Below are positions 47,596-57,527 of a stretch of DNA of 64,000 nt, one piece after another. The stretch covers positions 1 to 64,000 of the forward strand of contig JAKAAJ010000001.1 of the NCBI GenBank assembly GCA_021802365.1, given 5' to 3'. The translations under genes and the position numbers were made by a program. This DNA comes from Thermoplasmata archaeon (lineage in GTDB: Archaea > Thermoplasmatota > Thermoplasmata > Thermoplasmatales > Thermoplasmataceae). Position 1 is the stretch's first letter. Each line of letters opens with the position of its first letter. The notes beneath the pieces were generated by a model, which was given only the letters and a program-made list of their open reading frames with translations, ran no database searches and was not told the origin of the DNA.

Positions 47596-48633
47596 ATGAA
47601 GATGAACATAGACGGAGAGACCAGACACCTTTTTGCTGTATGGATGGAAAATGGTGTAGTCAGGTTAATAGATCAGAGGAAACTCCCTGAAAAGATTGAA
47701 ATTTTTGATGCAAAGAACAGTGATGACATAGCACATTCCATTAAAGATATGCTGGTTAGGGGAGCACCTGCCATTGGTGTTACAGCAGCCTACGGGCTGG
47801 CTATGGCAAAGTTAAATGGCGAGGACATGGAAGAGGCCGTAAGAAAGATCAGGTCAACAAGGCCAACCGCATACGACCTTTTCAAAGCTATAGATTTCAT
47901 GAAGGAAAACGGCTTTCTGGAATCATCTGCAAGAAGATATGCCAATGAAATAAGCAGCAGGTGTAAAAAAATAGGAGAATATGGTAATGAACTCATAGGG
48001 AATGATTCCAGAATACTTACTCACTGCAATGCGGGAGCACTGGCAGTAGTAGACTGGGGTACAGCCATTGCCCCCATGAGGATTGCCCACGATTCTGGAA
48101 AAAAGTTATTCGTCTATGTAGACGAAACGAGACCCAGATTGCAGGGGGCTCGCCTGACTGCCTGGGAACTGGCGCAGGAGGGAATTGACCATGCAATTAT
48201 TGCCGACAATGCAGCTGGTCATTACATGAAGGCTGGAAAGGTTGACCTTGTGATTGTTGGAGCAGACAGGATAACATCTTCAGGTGACTTCGCAAACAAG
48301 ATAGGCACATATGAAAAGGCAGTACTTGCAAAGGAGAATGGCATACCGTTCTATGTAGCTGCACCAGGGAGCACATTTGATTTCTCACTTTCCGGAGGCC
48401 AGGATATCCCAATTGAGGAAAGATCCCCTGACGAAGTTCTTTACATAGAAGGCAAAAGGCTTGGGCCGGAGCAGAGTACAGCACTGAACCCTGCATTTGA
48501 CGTGACTCCATCCAAGTATGTTTCCGGATTTATCACTGAATACGGAATTTTCAGGCCAGATGAACTGCAAAAACTTCGCAGGACCATGGACAAGGATCTC
48601 TTCATGAAATTCTCACCTCAGGATGCCAGATAA
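47596..48633 (+). CDS. mtnA: Methylthioribose-1-phosphate isomerase (MtnA/eIF2B-alpha-like family)
   Basis: 345 residues. It converts 5-methylthioribose 1-phosphate to the ribulose form in methionine salvage. Catalytic Cys is in LTHCNAGAL near residue 147 and catalytic Asp in IVGADRIT near 225. VRGAPAIGVTAAYGLA near 55 and YVDETRPRLQGARLTAWEL are family signatures that point to MtnA rather than ribose-1,5-bisphosphate isomerase or eIF2B. It lies 27 bp after the aldolase and 23 bp before trpS. Confidence 0.88.
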   Translation: MKMNIDGETRHLFAVWMENGVVRLIDQRKLPEKIEIFDAKNSDDIAHSIKDMLVRGAPAIGVTAAYGLAMAKLNGEDMEEAVRKIRSTRPTAYDLFKAIDFMKENGFLESSARRYANEISSRCKKIGEYGNELIGNDSRILTHCNAGALAVVDWGTAIAPMRIAHDSGKKLFVYVDETRPRLQGARLTAWELAQEGIDHAIIADNAAGHYMKAGKVDLVIVGADRITSSGDFANKIGTYEKAVLAKENGIPFYVAAPGSTFDFSLSGGQDIPIEERSPDEVLYIEGKRLGPEQSTALNPAFDVTPSKYVSGFITEYGIFRPDELQKLRRTMDKDLFMKFSPQDAR

Positions 48634-48656
48634 GATTTAATGAGACACGGCATCAC

Positions 48657-49811
48657 ATGTCATTGAATGATAACAGAGATGTTACCCCCTGGGAAGTTTC
48701 TGAATCTCTTGGGGAAGGAGATTACGTTAGGATAGCCAGTGAATTCGGGGCTGGCTTGATCGACAGCGATTTGAGGAACAGGCTTGAGAAACTCGCTGGA
48801 GGCACGAATCCGTTTCTGAATCAGGGTGTTTTCTTTGCACACAGGGATCTTAACCTGGCCCTTGATGACCTTGAAAGCGGCAAGGGATTTTATCTCTATA
48901 CCGGAAGAGGGCCCTCTGGTAAGATGCACTTAGGGCATCTTCTTCCTTTTATGTTCACAAGATGGCTCCAGAAGTCATTTGATGTCAATCTCATAATTCA
49001 GATAACTGATGATGAGAAATTTCTTTTCAGGGACCTTGAATGGAAGCAACTTTCTCAGGTGACCAGGGACAATATCCTGGACATACTGAGTCTGGGATTT
49101 GATGCCAGGAGAACTCACATTCTCATTGACTCCATTAACGGCTCTACCCTTTACAGAAGGGGTGTTGAAGTGGCCAGGCATATAAACGTCACTCTATCTA
49201 AAGCTGTTTTCGGATTTCAGGACAGCGATAATGTGGGAAAGTATTTCTTCACCAGCATTCAGTCCGTCCCAGCGTTCCTGGTCAGCTCCCTGCTCGGAAG
49301 AAATATCCGATGCCTGATCCCCCATGCAATAGATCAGGACCCTCATTTCAAGGTCTCCAGGGATGTGCTGCCAAAACTGGGCTACCTTAAACCCTCATCC
49401 ATTATATCCAAATTTCTGCCCTCTCTCAAGGGTGGGGGCAAGATGTCCTCTTCGGACCCGAACAGTGGAATATTCCTGGATGATACGCCACAGGTTGTAA
49501 GGAAGAAGATAATGAAATATGCTTTCTCAGGTGGCAGGGACACAGCAGAGGAACAGAGGAAATACGGAGCGAACCCAGATATAGACTTTTCCTTCAATGT
49601 CTACAAGCTCATTGAGGATGATCAGGTTAAGGTAAGCAAAATCCGTGAAGAATACAGTAGTGGATCCATGCTCTCCGGCGAGCTCAAATCACTTGTTGCT
49701 GAAAAAATATCCCAGGTTCTTGCAGAATTAAGGGAAAAAAGAGAGATCGCCACTGAAAAATATGATGAATATCTCTTTTCGGAGGATAGGCTTATAGAGA
49801 GTTTCAGGTGA
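48657..49811 (+). CDS. trpS: Tryptophanyl-tRNA synthetase
   Basis: 384 residues of the archaeal/eukaryotic TrpRS type. The class I HIGH motif is HLGH (near residue 91) after TGRGPSGKM, and KMSKS appears as KMSSS near 262. IQITDDEKFLFRDL and PHAIDQDPHFKVSRD are typical of this branch. The N-terminal 60 residues include the usual archaeal extension. It is downstream of mtnA, probably in the same transcript. Confidence 0.96.
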   Translation: MSLNDNRDVTPWEVSESLGEGDYVRIASEFGAGLIDSDLRNRLEKLAGGTNPFLNQGVFFAHRDLNLALDDLESGKGFYLYTGRGPSGKMHLGHLLPFMFTRWLQKSFDVNLIIQITDDEKFLFRDLEWKQLSQVTRDNILDILSLGFDARRTHILIDSINGSTLYRRGVEVARHINVTLSKAVFGFQDSDNVGKYFFTSIQSVPAFLVSSLLGRNIRCLIPHAIDQDPHFKVSRDVLPKLGYLKPSSIISKFLPSLKGGGKMSSSDPNSGIFLDDTPQVVRKKIMKYAFSGGRDTAEEQRKYGANPDIDFSFNVYKLIEDDQVKVSKIREEYSSGSMLSGELKSLVAEKISQVLAELREKREIATEKYDEYLFSEDRLIESFR

Positions 49812-49860
49812 AATTCTCGAATCCCTGGAAACATATTTAATACGACACACATGCTCATAC

Positions 49861-50463
49861 ATGAGCCTCCCCGATTTTGGTGTTTATCACCATTCAACCA
49901 GAAAGCAGTCTGAGATTCTCAGAGAATCGGTTAGGGATCTGTTCAGCCATTCATTTGACATAGCAGGTATCCGGAAGGGAGAAGATATCAGGGTCCTTGA
50001 CGCTGGATGCGGGTCCGGATTTCTATGTGCCGTGGTAGCATCATATTTTCCCAATGCACAAATTACCGGCATTGACCTGTTCAAAAGCGGGAGCCTCAGG
50101 GATCTTAGCCTGGATGCTGCAATTAGGAATATGGAAAGATTAGGATTCAGCAGAAGAGTCGAATTCGTAACAGCAGACCTGACAGAGTCCCTCAAATCAC
50201 TGGGCACTTTTGACCTCATAGTATCAAATCTTGTTCTGCACAACCTTGGCCAGAGGAGGAAAAAAGCATTCGAAAACATTGTGGAAGTCATGAAACATGG
50301 TGCATTTTTTGTCTATGGTGATCTCAGCACTTCAAATGAACCGGAGGGGTCGGATTCCAGCCATGATGTTCTGGGACCATTGAGATTAATTTACGAACAG
50401 AGGCTGGAATCGATGAGCCAATACAGGTTGCAGATATTCAGGAATAACATCCCTAACAGATAA
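49861..50463 (+). CDS. Class I SAM-dependent methyltransferase of unknown target
   Basis: 200 residues. SAM-binding motif I is VLDAGCGSGFLCAVVA near residue 45, the acidic residue of motif II is in ITGIDLFK near 69, and motif IV is FDLIVSNLVLHNLG near 119. The core resembles small-molecule and protein methyltransferases of the Methyltransf_25/31 kind. ACATATTTAATAC about 25 bp upstream gives a leaderless promoter. Its 3' end faces the 5S rRNA gene, 15 bp away. Confidence 0.8.
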   Translation: MSLPDFGVYHHSTRKQSEILRESVRDLFSHSFDIAGIRKGEDIRVLDAGCGSGFLCAVVASYFPNAQITGIDLFKSGSLRDLSLDAAIRNMERLGFSRRVEFVTADLTESLKSLGTFDLIVSNLVLHNLGQRRKKAFENIVEVMKHGAFFVYGDLSTSNEPEGSDSSHDVLGPLRLIYEQRLESMSQYRLQIFRNNIPNR

Positions 50464-50478
50464 GGAAACAATTAAAAA

Positions 50479-50595
50479 TGACAGCCAGTCGCATTTCCCG
50501 TCCCCTCGCGGAAGACAGTACACATACGACCTGCATCAAGCTTTACCGTCGGGTTCGGAATGAGACCGGGTGTGACCTTGATGCTCAAGCCGTCA
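50479..50595 (-). rRNA. rrf: 5S ribosomal RNA
   Basis: Read on the minus strand, the ends pair (TGACGGC with GCTGTCA, one G-U pair) and the interior has the 5S hallmark CATTCCGAACCCGACGGTAAAGC, then GTATGTGTACTG. At about 117 nt it is slightly short, so the ends may be off by a few bases. No 16S, 23S or tRNA gene adjoins it. A TATA-like block at 50617-50629 supports its own promoter. Confidence 0.93.
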
Positions 50596-50616
50596 CGCTC
50601 CTGTTATTTCTCACTC

Positions 50617-50629
50617 GTATTTAATATTT
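50617..50629 (-). promoter_or_regulatory. TATA element of the 5S rRNA gene
   Basis: The minus strand carries an AATATTAAATA-type block 22-34 bp before the predicted 5' end of 5S rRNA. Confidence 0.5.
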
Positions 50630-50713
50630 ATTGCAAGGCATTAGAAACACAATGTCCCATTACATAAACAGGCCGGTAAGTTAAAAATCATATGTCCGTG
50701 CTTGTTCTCAAAT

Positions 50714-50721
50714 GTTATATA
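50714..50721 (+). promoter_or_regulatory. TATA element of otsA-otsB
   Basis: TTATATAG lies 21-28 bp before the otsA ATG at 50742, consistent with a leaderless transcript. Confidence 0.55.
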
Positions 50722-50741
50722 GCATTAGAATATAATTATAC

Positions 50742-52121
50742 ATGAAATATCTTGTGGTTACAAGCCGGGCACCCGTAAGCCATGAGATTGTTAGTGGCAG
50801 GGAGAGCCTTAAAAAGAACGTAGGAGGAGTTGTAACCGCTCTAAGGAGGCTGATGATGCAGGAGGGTGGCACATGGGTCAGCTGGGGAGACGGAAACGCT
50901 GATAGCCGATACCTCGAGGAGGATTATGAAGGCTACCACATCTCCAGAATTATACTTGAGCAAAGGGAAAAAAAGGGCTTCTATGACGATTATTCAAATG
51001 GTACGCTATGGCCCCTTTTCCACTATTTCAGGGACCAGATGAGATTGAGCCCAAACGGTTACAAAAAGTATGAAGACGTTAACAGGAAATTTGCGGAAAA
51101 GATAGTTGAACACCTAACCAGGGACACCATCATATGGATTCATGACTATCAGCTGATGCTTGTACCAGGCATGCTGAGGGAAAAGGGTGTGAGAAACCTC
51201 ATAATATTCACGTGGCACATACCATGGGTTGCAAGTGAATTTTATTCAATTCTCCCAGAGGCAAGGATACTCTTATCAAGTATATCAAAGGCAGATATGA
51301 TAACATTCCATACACACCTGTATGAGAGAAATTTCCACGAATCTGTGAAGATGCTGTTTGGAACCGACGAAGCCCTCAAAGACAGAACATTCGTCTTTTC
51401 ACTTGGCATAGACGTGAAGTACTATTCATCAAACAATTTTACCGGGCTTCCTTCAAAGGCACTTAAGGGAAAAAAACTGATATTCTCTGTTGACAGGCTT
51501 GACTATACGAAAGGCCTGATAAGCAGGGTAATGGCCATCGAGACGCTGATAAAGAAATTCCCCAAGTCCAGGGAGAAATTCATCTACGTTATGGTTGTGA
51601 CTCCTAGCAGAACCTCTGTCTCGCAGTATGAGGAACTGAAGCGAGAACTTGAAATGACAATTGGCAGGGTAAATGGCCTTTATTCTGACCTTTCATGGCA
51701 GCCGATCGTTTACATATACAGGAAGGTCTCTGACACACTCCTGATGAGCTATTACAGGAAGGCGGACATCGCGCTCATCACTCCCTTAATAGATGGGCTT
51801 AACCTTGTGAGCAAGGAATTCGTTGCAGCATCCCAGAATGGCATACTTATACTTTCTGAATTCGCAGGTGCGGCTTTCAACCTAAAGGATGCGATACTGG
51901 TAAATCCCAACGACCCTGATGAAGTGGCTCAGAAAATTCATGAGGCAATGTTCATGGAGCCACATGAGATAACAAGAAGGCTCTGGTCCCTTAAGAGGAC
52001 CATACAGAAGTATGATCTTGAATGGTGGCTAAATAGCATTAAGAACGAGGCAATAAGGATTCATGAGCATGGAGACAGGGATATCAGAAATAGAGAAAGC
52101 ATTCACAACTCTCCTGAATAA
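50742..52121 (+). CDS. otsA: Trehalose-6-phosphate synthase (GT20 family)
   Basis: 459 residues. It joins NDP-glucose and glucose 6-phosphate into trehalose 6-phosphate, a compatible-solute precursor. Conserved pieces are WIHDYQLMLVPGMLR near 128, FTWHIPWVASEFYSILP near 157, SVDRLDYTKGL near 247 and the nucleotide-binding region LITPLIDGLNLVSKEF near 346. The N-terminal glucose-6-phosphate loop reads SRAPVSHE instead of the commoner NRLPVS, so a related sugar product is not excluded. It overlaps otsB by 59 bp. Confidence 0.9.
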   Translation: MKYLVVTSRAPVSHEIVSGRESLKKNVGGVVTALRRLMMQEGGTWVSWGDGNADSRYLEEDYEGYHISRIILEQREKKGFYDDYSNGTLWPLFHYFRDQMRLSPNGYKKYEDVNRKFAEKIVEHLTRDTIIWIHDYQLMLVPGMLREKGVRNLIIFTWHIPWVASEFYSILPEARILLSSISKADMITFHTHLYERNFHESVKMLFGTDEALKDRTFVFSLGIDVKYYSSNNFTGLPSKALKGKKLIFSVDRLDYTKGLISRVMAIETLIKKFPKSREKFIYVMVVTPSRTSVSQYEELKRELEMTIGRVNGLYSDLSWQPIVYIYRKVSDTLLMSYYRKADIALITPLIDGLNLVSKEFVAASQNGILILSEFAGAAFNLKDAILVNPNDPDEVAQKIHEAMFMEPHEITRRLWSLKRTIQKYDLEWWLNSIKNEAIRIHEHGDRDIRNRESIHNSPE

Positions 52122-52818
52122 GGATCCAGCCATATTTTTAGATTATGATGGGACTCTTGTTCCAATTCAACCCGATGCAGATTCAGCCACTGCCGACAGG
52201 GAACTTCTGGATCTTCTGCACATTCTGGACACCAGGTACACACTCTGGATAGTCACTGGAAGAACTCTTGATTCCATAACTGGATTCATTGGCACCGGAT
52301 TCAACATAATAGGTCTCCACGGACTGGCCATGCGAACAAAAGACGGAATCGTAACCATCAGTCCGATGCTTGAAAGATACAGGCCAATTTTCATGAGATT
52401 CATGGAAGATGAGCATGATATCCTGGAGAGATTCCCGGGAGTTGTGATAAAGGACAAGGGTGGCGCCATCAGCTTTTCACTCTGGGGAATGGAGGAGCCA
52501 GATATTCAGGGCCTTGAGGATTTTCTGCGAAAATATGCTGAGGACCTCGAACTGGACTTCTATCCCGGGAAAAGGATTTATGAACTTCGCATACCTGGCA
52601 TCAACAAAGGGAAGGCAATAAGGGAGATCAGAGATCAGAGGCCTGCACTGATCATAGGTGATGACATCACAGATGAGGATGCTTTCAGTCTCAATAAGGA
52701 TGCAATAACAGTCAAGGTTGGGGCTGGCGACACTGAGGCAGGTTTCCGCATTCAGGATTACCTGTCTGTAAGGGAACTCCTCAAAGCAATCGCAAGTCAG
52801 AAACCTGAAACATCGTAA
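52063..52818 (+). CDS. otsB: Trehalose-6-phosphate phosphatase (HAD family)
   Basis: 251 residues. The HAD nucleophile motif FLDYDGTLVPI is near residue 25, motif II VTGR near 65, and motif IV IGDDITDEDAF near 204, with the cap domain between. The product is trehalose. ATG 52063 or 52069 lies well inside the 3' end of otsA in another frame, so the two are coupled. The 3' end overlaps the convergent amidohydrolase gene by 22 bp. Confidence 0.93.
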   Translation: MSMETGISEIEKAFTTLLNKDPAIFLDYDGTLVPIQPDADSATADRELLDLLHILDTRYTLWIVTGRTLDSITGFIGTGFNIIGLHGLAMRTKDGIVTISPMLERYRPIFMRFMEDEHDILERFPGVVIKDKGGAISFSLWGMEEPDIQGLEDFLRKYAEDLELDFYPGKRIYELRIPGINKGKAIREIRDQRPALIIGDDITDEDAFSLNKDAITVKVGAGDTEAGFRIQDYLSVRELLKAIASQKPETS

Positions 52819-53600
52819 AGGTCCAGTCGCCTCTCCTTCAGAACAGGGACCTCTTCCAGATACTTCTGGACAATTCCCATATCAATTTCCACTGAAAGAA
52901 TTCCTTCCTTGTTGTCAAGTTCCTTAATTATATCACCATAGGGGCTCACAACCATTGAGTGGCCAGTAAACTTCTCCCCACACTGGGCAGTTCCTAACAC
53001 AAAGGCACCATTCTCAGTGGCCCTTGCAACAAGCAGATTTCTCCATGTGTCGAGCTTTCTCTTTCCCGCAAACCATCCGGCCTGGTAAGAGAGAATACTC
53101 GCACCCGTGATCCTCAGTATCCTCGATGGTTCCGGGAATCTGAGGTCATAGCAAATCAGTGAACCTATATTGGATTTGCCTATTCCAAAAGGCTTTACCT
53201 GCATTCTTCCTGGCTCAAAAACGCTGCTCTCCTTCATGGAGTAGGCGTCAAAAAGATGTGTTTTCCTGTATTTGCCACATATTATTCCCATGCTGTCCAC
53301 AAGAACAGATGTGTTAAAAGGCCTGAGTGCATAGGAATTCTTCTCCGCAATATTTGTGAGAAGATATGAGCCTGACCCTTTTAATACAGAGGATAGCTGC
53401 TGAACAAATGACCCATCAACCGGTTCAGCATCTTCTGCAGTCTTTTCAGGTGAAGAATAGTCTGGAACATGCATATGGTACTCAGGGAATATAACAAGAT
53501 CAGGTTTGTCCTTTAGGGCATCCTTGAGAAAGCCAATAGATCTTTCCAGATTTTCCGCCTTATCTGAACTCGACTGAAATTGTACCAATGAAATCTTCAT
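52797..53600 (-). CDS. Carbon-nitrogen hydrolase of the nitrilase superfamily
   Basis: 267 residues. The catalytic triad is visible: Glu in VIFPEYHMH near 40, Lys in YRKTHLFD near 113, and Cys in SLICYDLRFPEP near 149. The sequence around these residues resembles Nit/omega-amidase enzymes that hydrolyse alpha-keto amides or deaminated glutathione. An omega-amidase role in methionine salvage would fit mtnA five kb away, but this is speculative. It ends the top6B-top6A transcript, 4 bp after top6A. Confidence 0.82.
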   Translation of the reverse strand: MKISLVQFQSSSDKAENLERSIGFLKDALKDKPDLVIFPEYHMHVPDYSSPEKTAEDAEPVDGSFVQQLSSVLKGSGSYLLTNIAEKNSYALRPFNTSVLVDSMGIICGKYRKTHLFDAYSMKESSVFEPGRMQVKPFGIGKSNIGSLICYDLRFPEPSRILRITGASILSYQAGWFAGKRKLDTWRNLLVARATENGAFVLGTAQCGEKFTGHSMVVSPYGDIIKELDNKEGILSVEIDMGIVQKYLEEVPVLKERRLDLYDVSGF

Positions 53601-53604
53601 GCAA

Positions 53605-54696
53605 TCATCCTCTGAATCCCTCTATCTCAGATAGTTTTTCCGGCAGGTAAGTTTTTGTCACGTAATCCAGCCCATATTTGGCAAGTGCCTGCTGTTCAGC
53701 CTTTTTGCCAATTCTGAGCATTGTCTCTATCTCCTGGACCCAAAATTCCGAATTGAATCTTGGATCCTTCAGTTCAGAATTAAGGGCAGCAATATCACGA
53801 TCGCTCAGCTTATCTGTGGGAAGATCGTAATTCAGTATATCTGATGCGGTTATACCTATAAATTCTGCTGTTGGCACTGCAAGATATTCCGATATGTGTG
53901 CGGTCTTTATGGCCCCGTACGCAATTGACCCGAATATTCTGAAGGACCAAGGATCTCCATCCGTAAATACATAGACAGGGAGGTTTTTCTCAGTATTCAG
54001 CCTCTTCAGCAGCCTCCTGGTGCTCCTGGCAGGCTGGCCTTTCAGATGCACCAGCAAAGCCCGGCTATCTTCGTCAAACCCGTTCTCCACAAGCCTGTCA
54101 AACATTCCTCCTGTCTCCATGGCAAGGATGAAATCAGCATCAACATCCTTTATTCTCAGTTTCTCCTCTTCCACATTATATGGTATAGGATATCCACTGT
54201 CCCCGACATCATCTTTACAGTTTATTTTTTTGAATTCCCCCTTTCTTGTCTTTTCCTCCACAGTTATATTACCGATTATGCTGGCTCCGTTTTCCTCCGG
54301 CCTTAACTTGAAATCCTCCCTGAGAAGTGATGAAAGGACCTCAAGATCCTCAGCCATCATGTTTGACTCATCCTGAGCTCCGAATTTAGCCAGATTCCAG
54401 CCTTCCGATATGTAGTACATTTCTCTGAGGGTTGAGGATTTGTTAGTCTGTATCATGCTTTCGATAAATTCCACCATGTATAGTAGTTTCAGAATGTACT
54501 GAGCCCCATCCAGGCTTTTCGCGCTTCTTGTTACTGTTGAATCTCCGTATTTCCAAACAGAGGAAAGGTAGTCTAGAACTATATTGTCCTTATTCCTTGA
54601 GGACATCTGTATCTCTGGAACCTCACCCTCGGAGATAGAAGAGTGGATTGAACTTATTATCTCCCTGAATTTCTTCTCAGGTAATGAATCATTCAT
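53605..54696 (-). CDS. top6A: DNA topoisomerase VI subunit A (Spo11 homologue)
   Basis: 363 residues. It makes the transient double-strand break during type IIB topoisomerase strand passage. The catalytic Tyr is in [12 protein letters not shown] near residue 94. The Toprim Glu is in [12 protein letters not shown] near 195 and the acidic DGD in [12 protein letters not shown] near 245. Its ATG lies inside the last codons of top6B, giving fixed co-expression. Confidence 0.96.
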   Translation of the reverse strand: MNDSLPEKKFREIISSIHSSISEGEVPEIQMSSRNKDNIVLDYLSSVWKYGDSTVTRSAKSLDGAQYILKLLYMVEFIESMIQTNKSSTLREMYYISEGWNLAKFGAQDESNMMAEDLEVLSSLLREDFKLRPEENGASIIGNITVEEKTRKGEFKKINCKDDVGDSGYPIPYNVEEEKLRIKDVDADFILAMETGGMFDRLVENGFDEDSRALLVHLKGQPARSTRRLLKRLNTEKNLPVYVFTDGDPWSFRIFGSIAYGAIKTAHISEYLAVPTAEFIGITASDILNYDLPTDKLSDRDIAALNSELKDPRFNSEFWVQEIETMLRIGKKAEQQALAKYGLDYVTKTYLPEKLSEIEGFRG

Positions 54697-56563
54697 TGCT
54701 ATCAGCCTCTATCCTGAGCTCCTCTTCGAAGTAATCTGGAGGCAAAAGCTCAGCTCCCTGAATCCATACCGGATCTATGCCTGTGAAATAATAATCTGTT
54801 CCGGGATACTGATTGAAAGTCCCTTTCACACTGAATTCAAGGATCACTCTTCTGGATGGTTCCAGACCATTTACTTCGAAACTGAGTGTCTCGGATGACG
54901 AAGAAGTGCCGGGTGGCTCAGCGTAGAGCTTGAATGTTACACTCTTTCTGGTAAAGTTGACAACTTCTGCCCTGATTTCGTAATGATCCTCGTTTCTCTG
55001 AAAAGTCTCTGTCACAAATATCACATTTGCTATTTTTGACAATACCATTGAGATATCCGGCTCAGGCAGTCCGAGAAGAGATGAACTTTTTGCGCCAATT
55101 TCAGGGATTATCTTCTCAACAAGAGTGAACTTCTCGTATATCTTCGAACGCTTTTCCTTCTTGTTTATGAAGCCTCTCACTCCCCTGGCCGCTGTTTTCA
55201 ATGCGGCCGTGATTTCCTCCATTATCAGATCAATCCCGGCAATCGCCTCTTTTGATTCCGAAGTAAATGGAAGCCTGATCCCGAAAACATGTACAAGTAT
55301 AATGGCAGGGCCAAATGGGACACCCTTACCTCCTCTCTGGTCAAAACCATACCCTCTCCAGTCCATTTCTGATATGGCCCGAGTTATGGCACATGCACCC
55401 GGCTGGTAAAGAAGAGGGACCTTATTTGCGAATCTCACCACCCTTACCTGCTCATCTGCCGGAAGGTTCCCTCCGTAGACTATTCCTACCTCAACGGAAA
55501 ATGGGTTACCGTTGTGTACGGAAACTGGCCTCTGAACAGGCTTGCCAAAGTACAGCGGCTGCAGTTCCCCATATATGTTTTTCAGCCCTCGCCTGATAAA
55601 GTCGCTTCCCAGGGGCGAAAGACAGTCAGTTGGTGGTGGAAGAATCTTAACAGAATTAAAGGCATCAAGCAGCTTTTTCATATAGTGGATTTCCAGTTTA
55701 TCCACAGGAATCGAGAAATCTATTCCGGATGTGGAGGACATCTCATCCAGTGTCCTGGGTGTTAACCTGCTAAGGTCCTGAAGCAAAAACTCCCCTAATG
55801 TCCTGTTCGGGATCGATCTGGCCATTCTGTAAAGTTCGCCCAGCTCCAGGCCCATTGGGTGTGGCTTGATGGATCTTGCAGGTGTAGAAGGTTTTTCTAT
55901 GACACGCTCAATTCGCACCTTCTTTCCATCAGGGTCTATGAATGTGAACTGCGCATTGGGGTTTACAATTGCGGACTCTTTGAGGTACTCGAATACAGAC
56001 TGTTTGCCTGTCTGGTATTTTCCCTTGAGTGGTATCTCAATTCTCGTGCCGCTTTCCTTTCCCCATATCACCGGCTTCTCACTGATTATGTCTGCCCTGT
56101 TCTCCTTTACATTTATTCCGAGCTCGAAGGCGTAAGCCACGTCTTCCTGTTTCTGTTTTGTCTTGATTTTTGAGGGAAGTGCAGTTGTGATCTGCCCGTA
56201 AAGTATGGATGCTGTTATCCCTATACCCTGCTGGCCCCTGGATTGCCTGAGTGTTCCAAACCTTGAACCATAAAGTAGCCGCCCAAAGACGTTCGGAACC
56301 TCCTTCCTGGATATCCCCGGGCCATTGTCCTCAACTATAACAGTGAGAGAATCATCCCCGGATCTGTTTATTTCAACATATATGTCAGGGAGTATCTGGT
56401 ACTCCTCGCATGCATCCAGGGAGTTGTCCACTGCCTCCTTAATAACCATAAATAGAGATTTCTGCAGAGAGTCAAAACCCAGTATATGCCTGTTCTTCTC
56501 AAAAAATTCGGAGATTGATGTCTCCCTGAACTCGGAAGGGGCATCACTCTTTCTGGTGCTCAT
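54689..56563 (-). CDS. top6B: DNA topoisomerase VI subunit B
   Basis: 624 residues, a little longer than the roughly 530-570 of many archaea. GHKL ATPase motifs are [12 protein letters not shown] near residue 43, VEDNGPGI near 77 and [12 protein letters not shown] near 110. They are followed by the H2TH-like region, the transducer domain (GRGYDQRGGKG-type segment reading [22 protein letters not shown]) and a C-terminal Ig-like domain from about 510. With subunit A it relaxes supercoils and decatenates DNA. Confidence 0.96.
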   Translation of the reverse strand: MSTRKSDAPSEFRETSISEFFEKNRHILGFDSLQKSLFMVIKEAVDNSLDACEEYQILPDIYVEINRSGDDSLTVIVEDNGPGISRKEVPNVFGRLLYGSRFGTLRQSRGQQGIGITASILYGQITTALPSKIKTKQKQEDVAYAFELGINVKENRADIISEKPVIWGKESGTRIEIPLKGKYQTGKQSVFEYLKESAIVNPNAQFTFIDPDGKKVRIERVIEKPSTPARSIKPHPMGLELGELYRMARSIPNRTLGEFLLQDLSRLTPRTLDEMSSTSGIDFSIPVDKLEIHYMKKLLDAFNSVKILPPPTDCLSPLGSDFIRRGLKNIYGELQPLYFGKPVQRPVSVHNGNPFSVEVGIVYGGNLPADEQVRVVRFANKVPLLYQPGACAITRAISEMDWRGYGFDQRGGKGVPFGPAIILVHVFGIRLPFTSESKEAIAGIDLIMEEITAALKTAARGVRGFINKKEKRSKIYEKFTLVEKIIPEIGAKSSSLLGLPEPDISMVLSKIANVIFVTETFQRNEDHYEIRAEVVNFTRKSVTFKLYAEPPGTSSSSETLSFEVNGLEPSRRVILEFSVKGTFNQYPGTDYYFTGIDPVWIQGAELLPPDYFEEELRIEADSNE

Positions 56564-56603
56564 TGAACTGACAAGGCAGATACAGATAAATTGTTTTGCG
56601 ACT

Positions 56604-57365
56604 TTATCCGAAGTATCCGAGATCTTCCTTTGGCTGAGCCCTGGTCTGAGCTTCCTCCTGCATTCGGCCAGTAATCTGCTCTATCTGCTTTGTCCTTTCG
56701 TCCAGATCTTCAAGATTTATGTCGAGGTTCAGAAGGTTCTTCAGGACCTTTACAACCTCTCTTGCCCCCTTTGGATCTGCAAAATAGCCAGATGTTTCGC
56801 CCATGAGGCATGCACCGTATATGGAAAACATCTCACTGGACATTCCCAGTATAACACCTGCGGATCCAACTATTCCTCCACCGGGTTCCCCCTTTGGAAA
56901 GACAACCCCGCTCTCCTTCAATTTTGCAATCATTCCTGGATCTGTTACAGCGCCCAGAACCCTTGGCTCATCGACTATTTTTCCTGTGCTGTAGCCACCC
57001 AGTGTGTATACCCCTGACAGGCCAAATTGCTTGAGCAGTTCCAGTATGGCATAGGAGACTTCATACTGTCCCTCCTGTGTTGTTCCCTGGAAATCCCCCA
57101 CAAGAACAAGGAGGTCCTGTTTCCCCCGGAATTTCTTGTAATATATGCTGTTTCTTACAAGCCTCGCGACACCTTCCTCGTCAATGAAGACCTGAGGAGG
57201 AAAATACTGTGAGAACATGTCAGCCAGCTTTTCCATCTTGAATTTGTCTATAAGATAATCTGCTGCTATCTTTCCTACATTACCTATTCCCGGTAGCCCC
57301 CCTATTAGGACAGGGTTGCTAAGTTTCGGTTTTTTATACTGCCTTATTATTATTTTTTCCATCAC
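56604..57365 (-). CDS. PAC2-family protein, proteasome assembly chaperone-like (PbaB)
   Basis: 253 residues. The PAC2 core PVLIGGLPGIGNVGKIAADYLI is near residues 18-39, with LVLVGDFQGTT near 85 and YTLGGYSTG near 120. Archaeal members assist 20S proteasome assembly. The C-terminal helix (NLDINLEDLDERTKQIEQI) and a flexible tail end in DLGYFG, close to the HbYX-like tails of proteasome partners, although not an exact match. It is the last gene of the L44e operon and overlaps nop10. Confidence 0.85.
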   Translation of the reverse strand: MMEKIIIRQYKKPKLSNPVLIGGLPGIGNVGKIAADYLIDKFKMEKLADMFSQYFPPQVFIDEEGVARLVRNSIYYKKFRGKQDLLVLVGDFQGTTQEGQYEVSYAILELLKQFGLSGVYTLGGYSTGKIVDEPRVLGAVTDPGMIAKLKESGVVFPKGEPGGGIVGSAGVILGMSSEMFSIYGACLMGETSGYFADPKGAREVVKVLKNLLNLDINLEDLDERTKQIEQITGRMQEEAQTRAQPKEDLGYFG

Positions 57366-57519
57366 TACCCCCTCTTTCCATTAATCTGTACTTCTGAAAT
57401 CTGTCATTCGTGGAAAATCTAGGAGGCATTGCGTACACAGCCGTGCCATCACATTTCGGGCACCTGTCCAACATAGTATAAGCGCCACATATGGTGCACC
57501 TGTAGATCAATGAACGCAA
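57334..57519 (-). CDS. nop10: H/ACA RNP component Nop10
   Basis: 61 residues. It stabilises the Cbf5 active site for guide-directed pseudouridylation. The zinc ribbon CTICG...CPKCDG is followed by the diagnostic PPRFSTNDRFQKYRL. The start is a TTG at 57519; TTG 57510 is possible. The C-terminal tail overlaps the PAC2 start by 32 bp. Its partner Cbf5 is encoded about 5 kb away at 62335. Confidence 0.92.
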   Translation of the reverse strand: MRSLIYRCTICGAYTMLDRCPKCDGTAVYAMPPRFSTNDRFQKYRLMERGGSDGKNNNKAV

Positions 57520-57527
57520 TTAAACCA

